Positions 55,341 through 64,000 of a stretch of 64,000 bases of DNA are shown here, one piece after another. Every line of letters begins with the position of its first letter. The first letter of the stretch is position 1. The translations under genes and the position numbers were made by a program. Below the pieces are notes generated by a model. The model saw only the letters and a program-made list of their open reading frames with translations. It was not told where the DNA came from and did no database searches. Source of the DNA: Ophiobolus disseminans (taxonomy: Eukaryota; Ascomycota; Dothideomycetes; Pleosporales; Phaeosphaeriaceae); the NCBI GenBank assembly GCA_010093685.1, contig MU006216.1, positions 2,722,487-2,786,486 on the forward strand, read 5' to 3'.

Positions 55341-55568
55341 TCAGTCCTCTCTCAACATCCACACCCCAACAAACCCCCCAAAAAACAGCAACATACAAAT
55401 AGCATCAGTCTCACCCGGTTTACACGGCCCAAGTCCAACGCCCAACCCGCCGCCGCCGACCAGGAGGCTCAGCAAATCTGTCGTAGGTGTGGGTGCAGGG
55501 ACGGGTGAACCGGTGGCGGTATTTATTGTGGTAAGGAGGAGGAGGGCGGGGAGGGGTGGGAAGTGCAT
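55341..55568 (-). CDS. putative small secreted or membrane peptide
   Basis: An ATG at 55568 opens 75 codons. The first ~20 residues (MHFPPLPALLLLTTINTATG) look like a signal peptide with cleavage before SPVPAPTPTT. A short Gly-rich and hydrophobic part has two cysteines (LGPCKPGETDAICML) and a second hydrophobic stretch, ending MLRED. No intron is needed. The size and signal are what small fungal effectors or surface peptides have, but the second hydrophobic segment suggests membrane retention. No family is recognised and the frame could be accidental. Confidence 0.35.
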   Translation of the reverse strand: MHFPPLPALLLLTTINTATGSPVPAPTPTTDLLSLLVGGGGLGVGLGPCKPGETDAICMLLFFGGFVGVWMLRED

Positions 55569-56298
55569 TGTGAAGCAACCGGTAGGAGATATGGAAGAGA
55601 AGGCGGTGGAGTGTTTGATAAGGAGGGAAGAATTATGTGGATGTCAAGTCCAGAGTGGGATCTGGTGTGTCTTTACATCTAACTTCAAAGGTGATGATGC
55701 TCTAGCCGCCGTCAAGAGCATAGCGCAGTCGATCGTCGCATTCGAACAAAGAGGGTACTGTGCAGTGTACCGCACCTCGTGTAGCCACCGACCATAGAAC
55801 CTCGAAACCTGCACGAAGACTCGGAGTATTGACCCAATCAATTTCTTCCATCTCATCCCGTCCAGTCAGTCTTTGCCAGTGCTGGTCAACCAAATGTCGT
55901 CAGTTTTCGACGTAAGGTCATCAAGCAACGTACTTGCGGAGGAGATCGTCAATGTCAGTTGGCAGATCGGCGGGAGATGTTTTCCTTTTGTTGTGGGTTT
56001 GATTTGTTTGCGAAAAAAGCGCCGTCAGTTGCGCCCGATTACCAAGTGCCCACCACTGAAAATGCGGAAAACGTTGATCGAATCATGATCTGCAGCTATA
56101 GCGATGTATGCATACCTATCCGTCTCACGCATTATAATCAATCAAGTCGCGCACTTGGATTATATACTTATCAGCGAGCTCCTCACTGGCGCTTGAACGA
56201 TGCTATGAGCCTAGGTTAGCGGTGTTACTTCATATAACATCGGCTCCGTCTTATTGACTACTCACCCTGGACACGAATATCGTCAGGCACGCCAAGAA
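55569..56298. other. intergenic
   Basis: 730 bp with only short overlapping open frames without features. Confidence 0.4.
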
Positions 56299-56993
56299 TT
56301 AATACAGTCCTCTGTCTTGGCTCACCAAAGGATCTATAATCCAAGATTCCAGGTTGACGTGCTTGAAGGCAATGTAGCATCGTATGCCATAGCCCCTGAG
56401 ACGATTCATCGTTTGCTTGAGGAATGGTAATAGAGAGATGAGGTGCGAGGCGCCTAACGTCGTCTCTTTAGTGTGGTGAATACGCACGTCCAACGTGAAG
56501 CCCTCACGGAACTTGCGCGCCAGGAGGGGAGTGAGAGCGACGTCGAAATCTTTGACGCCAGGAGGTGTGTATTTGGGTGTCTTAATAACAGTGGTAAGTC
56601 TGCGAAGCGAATAGTCCTCAACTTTGATACCGACTCCGAAAAAGTCATCCGTGAGGAACTTGGGAATCTGCTCGAACGGTCCAATGGTGATGTCGTAAGA
56701 GTTGTGCAGGATGCACTCAAAGAACTCAGCCACAATCTGCGGATAAACGATTGTCTTGTCCATGATCATGGGCGTGGTAGTGGGAGGATGTTTGCACTCG
56801 CACCAAGCTCCTTGGCAGCCTTGAGCGCGATAGCAAGGCTCCAAAATATGAGCGAAGGGATGGTCTTGACGATGGACGTGTCGCAGACGTATGAGTAGAT
56901 CATGTCACGGAGCTCTCGAGGTAGCTTGGTCTTAAGATCTTCGGCGAGGGCGCGCATCCTCAGTGCGCATGCGGTTTCTTGTACTTCTGACAT
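56299..56993 (-). pseudogene. LPREL-type F-box-like gene with a frameshift
   Basis: ATG 56993 starts MSEVQETACALRMRALAEDL and then KLPRELRDMIYSYV, the opening motif of a large fungal F-box-like group. Soon after, the family-like sequence continues in the next frame: DHPFAHILEPCYRAQGC, AWCECKHPP, then IVYPQIVAEFFECILHNSYDITIG, FLTDDFFGVG and, at the end, AFKHVNLESWIIDPLVSQD. The switch falls near 56870-56890. No GT-AG pair there gives a workable intron, so a one-base indel is the simplest explanation. It might also be a sequencing error. The rest of the protein (to 56299) is open. Confidence 0.55.
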
Positions 56994-57495
56994 ATTTTGC
57001 TATCCTGAAGGCAGAAATTTCTGTGCGCTTGGCTTGTTGAGTCTTCGAGGACAGATGAAATCAAGTCAAGGGAACGAGTCGAGGAGTCGTGTCGAGTGGT
57101 TGCTGCGGGGACTCGGAGTATTGAGGGACGTGAAAGTGAGCTCGTTGAGACCCTGTGCGTCACGTGCCGAGCTAGCCTTCTTACTTTGACGTCAGACTTT
57201 TACAAAATCGGCAGTACGATAGCTGAGTAAGTTCGTGAACACAATAAAAGGAGCCATTTTACAACGAGGGTACTGCCGCATGTGTGTGTGTATTGTGCCG
57301 AGATCAAGAAAGTTGACAAATCAGCAATACGTGCCTCGTATTTGATGCTATGCAAATAAGTATTTCAAGCCCTGTGATAACTTACAAACTCCAGCTTTCC
57401 CGCCGCTAGATCACATACTCCAAATCATTTCCTATGCATATACAAGAATAAGCGGTGTCATCCACAAAAGCAAGTCGTTGTTATCCCCGTTCGTA
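56994..57495. other. intergenic
   Basis: 500 bp with a short TG repeat near 57281. No genes. Confidence 0.4.
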
Positions 57496-58872
57496 CTACA
57501 AATCATTCGCGTGCAGAAGCTCCTCATCCACGGTCATGGTATTGATGCGTTTCTTGGTAAACTCAAAGGCAGTGAAGAAGATGGCGTTGACAACGCAGGA
57601 GCGCGACATGGAGACGCCGAGGCCACGGTACATGCGTGGGTTCATGAATTGGATCTTGGGGCGTGATGCTTTGTCGCGGCCGCCGACGAGGCAGTTGCGC
57701 TGGTAGATGCTCTTCGCCGTGTCAATGGGGAAGATCTATCCATCGAGTTAGTTTCTGGCAGTGGTATTTGGAGCCTGCCGCCACTCACGCATGCCCAGCT
57801 GACCAGCCCACACATTCCTCCGGCTACCACAACAGCCAGAGGATGTGTGGGAGATGTTCCGCGCGCATTCGCCAGAATTTGCTTTATACTCTCGTATGTT
57901 ATGAAGTAGATACCGGTACCGATTGAATCACGGACTGCCTGAATTAGTTTCTCCTCGAATTGCCTCTTCAATGAAACTTACGCAAGTGCAAGTGAAACCC
58001 AGAGTACAAGCCTCTCCAGCCCCGATGCTTAATCAGGTTCTGTGCGGTCTTGAATGTTCCCAGGTTTTGGTAGCTCTTCCGAATCGCTTCGTTCTTGCCT
58101 CCACCATCATTGCGATCGGCCATCAAGACGGAGATTTGCGCGCTCAGCTTTGTCAATTCGAATGGACCTGAGATGAATCAGCCATCGTCATAGACATGTG
58201 TGTAGGAATGTGCGCACAAGCAATTGCCGTGATAGTGGCGCCTGCCCCAGCGCCTGCCAGCCCGAAACATGCTACTGTCGACAATGTGGGATATGCGCCT
58301 TTGGTATTAGCAATGACGAGCGGCGAGCTGCCGGTCGCTTGGTATATCCAGTCATCGATGGCGTATTTGGAGCGTTGGTATATGGAGAAGGAGACGGTTC
58401 GGACGAGGGTGATGCTGAGGAGGGGCGACCAGACACCTGTGGATGTTGTTAGTCGTCGCTCGATCTGATTGAGGATGGGATGCATACCGCGCCAGAAGCC
58501 ATTGAAGCCCTCGGTTCTGTATGTGTGGCGGACGCAGTCGCTGAAGGAGTTGAACTTGTAGCTACTAGATGTTAGCAGTGGATTGATAGGCTGGGGAGCT
58601 GCCATACGCCTGTAACCTCGTCTTGACCGAGTCGAGAGGATACTGCGCTCAGTTAGCTCAACCCCATCTAGATTGATCTCATATGCAGAATGACGCACTG
58701 CAACAAATGTCGAGAGCAGACTGCTGGAGCTGGCAGCAACCTCGGTCCTGTATCGCTTGGTCCACTTCTTCGCTTGCTCGCTGCGCAACACGGCTCTCGA
58801 AACGTCGGTCAAGTCCTTGGGCCTGTTCGGTACCTTCCGGATGTTGGGCACCTCATCTTCATGCTGCGGCAT
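57496..58872 (-). CDS. mitochondrial carrier family (SLC25) protein
   Basis: Several short exons start at ATG 58872; exon 1 ends at 58699, exon 2 is 58642-58608 and exon 3 is 58561-58485. All three carrier repeats carry their signature after splicing: YPLDSVKTRLQ (repeat 1), CPFELTKLSAQ (repeat 2) and FPIDTAKSIYQ (repeat 3). Repeat 2 ends in GLYSGFHLHLLRDSIGTGIYF, restored by a junction within TTCAGGCAG|TCC. The protein has a ~58-residue hydrophilic N-terminal extension and ends VDEELLHANDL. Carriers of this class exchange metabolites across the inner mitochondrial membrane. The atypical second motif (Phe-Glu instead of Leu-Asp) does not let me name the substrate; organic-cation or acylcarnitine-like subfamilies are possible. 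Confidence 0.88.
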
Positions 58873-60307
58873 ACTGGCTATCGCTAGCTGTGGAAGACTG
58901 CGACGTCTTCCTACGGCGATCGCGATGAGGCCAGTAGCCGGGCAAGCTCCATCAAGACCGCGTGGACGTCACGACTTTGGTGGTGTGGGTGGACGTGCGC
59001 GACTGGCGGCGAAGGGGGAGGGTGAGGGTGAGGGTGGAGGGAGGGATGGTAGGCAATTGAATGGGTGAGACGGGCGTTGGAAAGTGCTATGCGGGCGTTT
59101 CGTTTGGGGTGATGAAATGGTGGGGTTGAGCTCCACGCTTTGTGCAACGGGAAGCCGTCAACATGTAGCTGATTGGCTGTGCAGCTACGATCTACGCAGG
59201 AACATGCACTCGGTAACTGATTAAGAGCCTGAATGTTGCTCACTCATCTACATGAAGTAATTATCAAGCTGCATCGCGGTCACATTTCTTCCCTTCCAAG
59301 CTCCATCGTGCTATTCAAGCTGCTTGTATGCCAGATCCGACGCTTGTAGATGTAGCAGCAGCTGTTGGTAGAATGCGGGGTTGCACATGTGAAGCTTAAC
59401 ATCAAACAGCTGCAGGAAGCTTTCACGAGAGCTAGCAAATCATAGCGCCGCCGTACCAACAGCTGGACACGTCCATACCGTTGAATGCTTCTCGTTCGCA
59501 TCACAGCACATCGCCAAGTCGTCGGACAACCACCATCGCGCAATCAAGCACCTCGACCATGAATTATCGTCAAGGAGTCTCAGGTTGGTACAGATGACAG
59601 CCACTACCGGCCGCGGACTGCATGGTCCAGGGTAAGCGCGCATCGTGCCAACCTTATCTGCACATGTGCAACCATCCTCCACAGCGTCACGTGTTACCCT
59701 GGACGCGTTCAAGTATGCACATGTATTGAGGCAGCATGTCGCGTAAAACTCTTGTAGGCATGTAGCTCAGCTAATCCGCATCTCTACCAGAGAACGTCAC
59801 TAAGATGGACGGCCCTAGACCTTCCTTGTTGTAAGTCGTGGTTGCACGTTCCTTCCTCGCGCGTGTACCTGCTTCTCATGGCAGAACATTTCTCTGCACA
59901 CGCGACCAAATCCCCATTTCTCCACCAACTCATTCAGAACCGATAATCTCAATGTCGCTACGCGTTCTTGATTCTCTGCGACTTGTCGCTTCAGCCTACG
60001 TACGCACAGCCTCCATGTTCGTCGTGTTCTCAAATGGGGGCCGCTTGCACCCAATTACGAATTTCGACAACCCTACATTGTCACCCTGGTCACACACAAC
60101 CAGCGTGGCGCAGTTTGAAGTCCGCCAAAAGGTAGTCCTCCAAGAATATGGGGATGATTGGGCACATCCACTTGTGGCGTTAAGAGGTGCTGCGGACAAC
60201 ACCCTTGACGCAGCTCAGCCTCAGCTTTGTTCCGCATGTCGAAACATAAATACTTCCATTCCACTCGTTTTCGAACGCTTCGCTCTAATTCACGAATCTA
60301 TGCGACA
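58873..60307. other. divergent intergenic region, 1.4 kb
   Basis: Promoters for the carrier (reverse) and the membrane protein (forward). An open forward frame at 59838-60311 has no family features and ends within four bases of the downstream ATG; I regard it as leader. Confidence 0.4.
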
Positions 60308-61455
60308 ATGACATCTACACCAGACCTTGTTAGTTGGACAGCCGAGCCTCATGGCCGTGGCACCATGGGCCTTCTCTGGAGCTGTTTTGCTACCATTTTC
60401 CTTTGCACATGGAGTGCTATCCACCCCAATCTACCGGGAGTCAATGAGAGCCAAGTTAGGACCTTTTGGCGGCGCATATCGCATGTCGTGGGGTGTCTGG
60501 TGGCGCCAGAGTACTACGGCCTCGATGCGCTGCTCAGTCTAGCAGGCGCACGAACTGTGCAGGCCCAGGCACGGCATGCCTGACTGATTCCATCTAGACG
60601 CCGCTGATCCTGTTGCAGACCCCTGGCTGGCCTCTCAGAAAGTGCTTCTACCTCATCATGGGAGGCTTCATCGTCGAACATGACTCTGGTGAAGAAAAAC
60701 ATCGCAAATTCATGAAACCCGAGTATCTTATCGAACTCTGCACGCAGAAAAAGATTCCATGGCCCGAAGTCGATGAAGACGATATCGACGATCGCAGCAA
60801 AGCCGATGGCCTTGTGAAGCTGCTAGCCCTCACGCAGATTTCGTGGTTCGTTATACAATCCATCGGCCGAGCAGCGCAGGGCCTAGCCGTGACAACGGTT
60901 GAGCTCTTCACCCTCGGAATCGTCGTATGGGCCGTCATGATATACATTGTACTGTGGCAGAAGCCCTTCGACGTCCAGCGGCCGACCGTCGTTTATCTAA
61001 AGGGAAGCGAATTCGAAGACGTCATAAAACGCGACCCTGATGTCAAACGAGTCTCTTTTATCAACAACTCCAGCACAACACGCAATGACGACCTTTGGAG
61101 TATCGGAATCGGCATCGTGGTGTCGTTGGGATTTGCGGCGCTGCACGTCGTAGCCTGGCAGTTTCACTTCTCCACCACCGCGGAATTGTGGCTGTGGAGA
61201 GTCAGCAGTGTGTTGTGCACATTGACACCGCTGTTCATCGCCATGCTCCTGGGGCGGGAGACACTCATGGTGCCACAGCCTGGCACCAGCACCGAAATGG
61301 AGACGTCGACGGCCGTTATGGTGTTCATTCTGGGGATCATATATACCATTGGCAGGATCTACATGTTCGTGGAGATGTTCATCAGTCTGAGAGCTGTTCC
61401 GTCGAGCGTGTATGAGACGCCGCAGTGGTCGCAGTATTTTCCGTCGTTTGGTTAG
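60308..61455 (+). CDS. multi-pass membrane protein of a widespread fungal family, function unknown
   Basis: Two exons (60308-60556, 60598-61455) give 368 residues. The start has the family block GRGTMGLLWSCFATIFLCTWSAIHPNLPG and CLVAPEYYGLDALLS. The second exon continues CFYLIMGGFIVEHD, a charged loop, then hydrophobic segments (VELFTLGIVVWAVMIYIVLWQKP, IGIVVSLGFAALHVVAWQF, LTPLFIAMLLG, MVFILGIIYTIGRIYMFVEMF), and ends near VPSSVYETPQWSQYFPSFG. This family is expanded in Pezizomycotina, but I know no assigned function. The intron (GTGCAG..CATCTAG, 41 bp) is the shortest used here and keeps the frame; the junction residues are approximate. Confidence 0.75.
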
Positions 61456-61629
61456 TTGGAAGTATTGTTTTTAGATTTCCTTAATGCAAATGTAATATTC
61501 ATACGAGACGCCGGAAACGTGAGGTGCGACATACAAAGCACTGACATACAGCGTCAAAACTCCATGCAAGTATATACACTCTCTTTGTTTTGTTCCATCG
61601 ACCTCTCACACCACTTGATTTTCAGTCCC

Positions 61630-62058
61630 TTAGTCCCTCTTTCCCATCAACCTCCTCAACTCCGCATCATTTTCGCTTCTCACTACCTCGCCCTTGCCAT
61701 CCTCCTCCTTCCCCTTCTTCCTGCCCTTAACATCCGCCAACAGCGCCTCCTTAAACGTGCCACGATCATCGTCCAGCCTCTCCAACTGCCCGTGCCGCCG
61801 CATGCTCTCCTTGTGCCAGGATATCTGCCCGCCATCTGCTTCGCGGTGTTTCTGCGCATTAAGCTTGGCGGCTCGGATCGACGTGCGCGCGTAGACGAAG
61901 AGCAGGCCCGCCATGGTGAGCGCGGCGAGCGGCGCCATGATGGTGCGGCCGTTGATGATGCCGCGTGAGCGCGTGAGGCGCGCGGTGGAGGGGGACATGG
62001 GCTTTGAGGGCTCGGAGATGCCGTCGGGGCCTTTGGGCATGGAGAGGCGGCCGCCCAT
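61630..62058 (-). CDS. small single-span protein, unknown, possibly mitochondrial
   Basis: Intronless, 142 residues from ATG 62058. The N-terminus is Ser/Pro-rich and basic (MGGRLSMPKGPDG.., LTRSRGIINGRT). One hydrophobic segment follows (MAPLAALTMAGLLFVYARTSI) and then a highly charged C-terminal half (AAKLNAQKHREADGG, SWHKESMRRHGQLE, GRKKGKEEDGKGE). The R-rich segment before the span would suit import into mitochondria, but this is inference. No family name is certain. It converges with the membrane protein at 60308-61455 (174 bp between stops) and diverges from the glutathione reductase gene. Confidence 0.6.
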   Translation of the reverse strand: MGGRLSMPKGPDGISEPSKPMSPSTARLTRSRGIINGRTIMAPLAALTMAGLLFVYARTSIRAAKLNAQKHREADGGQISWHKESMRRHGQLERLDDDRGTFKEALLADVKGRKKGKEEDGKGEVVRSENDAELRRLMGKRD

Positions 62059-62647
62059 GGTGGAGGTGTTGGTGTGTGGTTGTTGGGAGTGTGGATAGCT
62101 TCAGGATGTCGTGTGACAATTTGCTTCACGATTTGAGCCACGGATGAAGGCTCAATCTGCTCTCATTCGTCGACATGCTGCGCTTGTCAGCTCTGAGTAC
62201 GTTGTGCAAGCTGCAGAAGAGCAAATGAAATTGTCTATGGAATCACTCACAATGGTCTTGGTGTTGCACATGAGATGATCTAGATCGATGAGGTAATGTC
62301 CGCGGTAGCTTACCAATGCGGCATGGCGCAAGGAACAAGCCGACCGAGGCATCGCGCATCCCACCATCTTCGTCATCGCAGTTGTGAAAAAGTCCGAATC
62401 AACTCGAATCGAACTCGAACGCACAAAATCGACGTGATTAGATCGAAAGCTGCCCACCAGCACATCATCTCGTCTTTCATTCGCTTTACAGAATATCAAC
62501 CTCTGCAGGTTTCATGCAGTAAGCATCTCATAGCTGCATCGAGGCCGCATAGGATTACTAAGATTCAGTCCAATCCACTGATTATCACATTCTAGCTGCA
62601 CTTGCGTCATCATATAAGTAGAAGCAGTGCCCCACTTTGCTGCCTAC
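62059..62647. other. divergent intergenic region upstream of glutathione reductase
   Basis: 589 bp containing promoters for both flanking genes. A reverse open frame (62152-62499) has no features. Confidence 0.45.
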
Positions 62648-64000
62648 ATGCACAGAACATTTGTTTGTAGGCTACGAGCTCTGTCACCGAGTCTCTACAA
62701 AACTACCCCTCTATCTGCGGGACACAGCTTTGTTGCGCAATCCCACTTCACACGTACCGCAAGAATAACAGTGGCGTCCTCACGACTTTTGAACATCACA
62801 TCCCACTTCTCCACGTCCAGTCCCGTCATGTCTTCAGCTACGAAAGAGTGCGACTACCTCGTGCTAGGTATCGGAAGCGGCGGTATCGCTTCAGCGCGAC
62901 GAGCAGCCAAACACGGCGCCAAAGTCATTGCGGTCGAATCGAACAGATACGGTGGTACCTGCGTCAACGTCGGTTGCGTACCAAAGAAGGTGACCTGGAA
63001 CGCGGCGGCTATCGCAGAGACGTTCAAAGACGCGAAGGCATACGGCTTCCAGGTCAACGAGGTTCCGGCATTCGACTGGCCATATTTCAAGAAGAAGCGA
63101 GACGCATATGTCAAGCGACTGAACGGTATCTACGAGAACAACCTGAACAAAGACGAGATCGAACATCTGCGCGGAAGGGCAAAGTTTGTGGCAAAGGATG
63201 AAGTTGAGATAGCGCTCTCAGAAGGAGGCACCCAGCGCGTCAAGGCGAAGCACATCCTGATCGCGACCGGTGGACGACCGAAGCTGCCGGAAATCCCTGG
63301 AGCGGAGCTGTGCATAAGCAGCGATGGCTTCTTCGATCTTGAGAAACAGCCCAAGAGCATTGCAACAAGCGGCGCTGGATACATTGGTGTCGAGATGACT
63401 GGCATGCTCCATGCCCTGGGCTCGAAGACACACTTCTTCATCCGTGGCGACAAACTGCTCCGAACCTTCGATCCCATGATCCAGGATGCTGTCACGAAAG
63501 AGTACGAGCGACAAGGCATCAACCTGTACAAGGGCAGCCAAATCACAAAGGTGGAGGACATTGGTAATGGTCTGAAGCGCGTAACATACCAAGAGACCGA
63601 GACCAAGAACGAGTCGACAGTCGAGGTGGAAGTGGTTCTCTTCGCAACCGGTCGTGTTCCCGAGATTGAAGACCTCCACATCAAGGACTTCGACATAAAG
63701 CTCAACGACAAGAGCCACATCGTGACCGACGAGTACCAAAACACCTCCCTCTCCAATATCTACGCCATCGGCGACGTCTGCGACCGCGGCTTCGAACTCA
63801 CCCCTGTTGCCATCGCCGCTGGCCGCCGCCTATCCGACCGCCTCTTTGGCGGCAAGCCAGATGCGCACCTGGAATACTCGAACATCCCCTCTGTCGTCTT
63901 CTCGCACCCTGAGATCGGCTCAATCGGCCTGACCGAGCCCGAGGCGCGTAAGAAATACGGCGACAAGGTCAAGGTGTACAAGGCCGAGTTCACGGGCATG
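62648..64000 (+). CDS. GLR1: glutathione reductase, N-terminal 451 codons
   Basis: Open from ATG 62648 to the window edge without introns. Residues 1-60 are rich in Arg, Ser and Thr without acidic residues, as in a mitochondrial presequence. A second in-frame ATG (62828) starts directly at the catalytic core MSSATKECDYLVLG. FAD-binding GIGSGG, the redox-active disulphide GGTCVNVGC (C105 and C110), the NADPH-binding GAGYIG, LFATGRVPE and the second FAD contact YAIGDVCDRG are all present. The dimerisation domain begins at the edge. The enzyme reduces oxidised glutathione with NADPH in cytosol and mitochondria. The two starts suggest dual localisation, as known for yeast Glr1. Confidence 0.95.
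   Translation, partial: MHRTFVCRLRALSPSLYKTTPLSAGHSFVAQSHFTRTARITVASSRLLNITSHFSTSSPVMSSATKECDYLVLGIGSGGIASARRAAKHGAKVIAVESNRYGGTCVNVGCVPKKVTWNAAAIAETFKDAKAYGFQVNEVPAFDWPYFKKKRDAYVKRLNGIYENNLNKDEIEHLRGRAKFVAKDEVEIALSEGGTQRVKAKHILIATGGRPKLPEIPGAELCISSDGFFDLEKQPKSIATSGAGYIGVEMTGMLHALGSKTHFFIRGDKLLRTFDPMIQDAVTKEYERQGINLYKGSQITKVEDIGNGLKRVTYQETETKNESTVEVEVVLFATGRVPEIEDLHIKDFDIKLNDKSHIVTDEYQNTSLSNIYAIGDVCDRGFELTPVAIAAGRRLSDRLFGGKPDAHLEYSNIPSVVFSHPEIGSIGLTEPEARKKYGDKVKVYKAEFTGM

Noticed and set aside
59838..60311. 157-codon forward frame upstream of the membrane protein
   Set aside because: No motif, ends just past the next start codon, and is best explained as leader or chance.

Overview
The window looks like nuclear DNA of a filamentous ascomycete, most likely a dothideomycete close to Pleosporales. 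Genes are split by 41-150 bp introns with GT..AG ends and CTAAC/CTGAC-type branch sites. The gene content is typical of Pezizomycotina: HET-domain genes, an AA9 polysaccharide monooxygenase, a secreted M28 aminopeptidase, F-box-like LPxEL proteins, SUR7/PalI and a Fot/pogo-type transposon. The species cannot be named from sequence alone. Exon models are hand-built from splice signals and reading frame; single-base errors in boundaries are possible.

Layout: 1-327 is the start of a SUR7/PalI gene. 1105-4399 holds two tandem membrane-linked P-loop GTPase genes, one intact and one decayed. 5977-8062 is a single-pass membrane protein with a long disordered tail. 9900-15044 carries an F-box-like gene, an F-box/ankyrin gene, a TMEM14-type protein and a LAP1-type aminopeptidase. 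15887-23564 is a tandem array of five paralogues of a family I assign to DUF7918. Only the first copy looks intact, and a sixth, inverted and intronless copy lies at 42060-43065. 23773-27058 encodes two secreted copper proteins (AA9 LPMO and a cupredoxin). 27895-34097 is a conserved block: an SMN orthologue, NOP15 (divergent from SMN) and SEC23. 34858-43065 has a Cys-rich membrane protein, a SERF-type small protein, a HET-domain gene, an unknown gene and the stray DUF7918 copy. After a gene-poor 4.3 kb comes a C2H2 regulator resembling Rpn4 (47362-49563). A second HET gene (51435-54779) is split by a 1,864-bp TA-inserted transposon. The right end carries a frameshifted LPxEL gene, a mitochondrial carrier, a multi-pass membrane protein, a small membrane protein and the first 451 codons of glutathione reductase.

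How it fits together: the housekeeping genes (SEC23, SMN, NOP15, carrier, glutathione reductase, LAP1) read cleanly, while frameshifts and stops fall only in lineage-variable genes. The most interesting signals are the DUF7918 array, whose members nearly all end in a basic stretch followed by a SUMO-interacting-like V-I-x-L-D tail; the GTPase pair with an unusual membrane architecture; and the young-looking transposon inside a HET gene.
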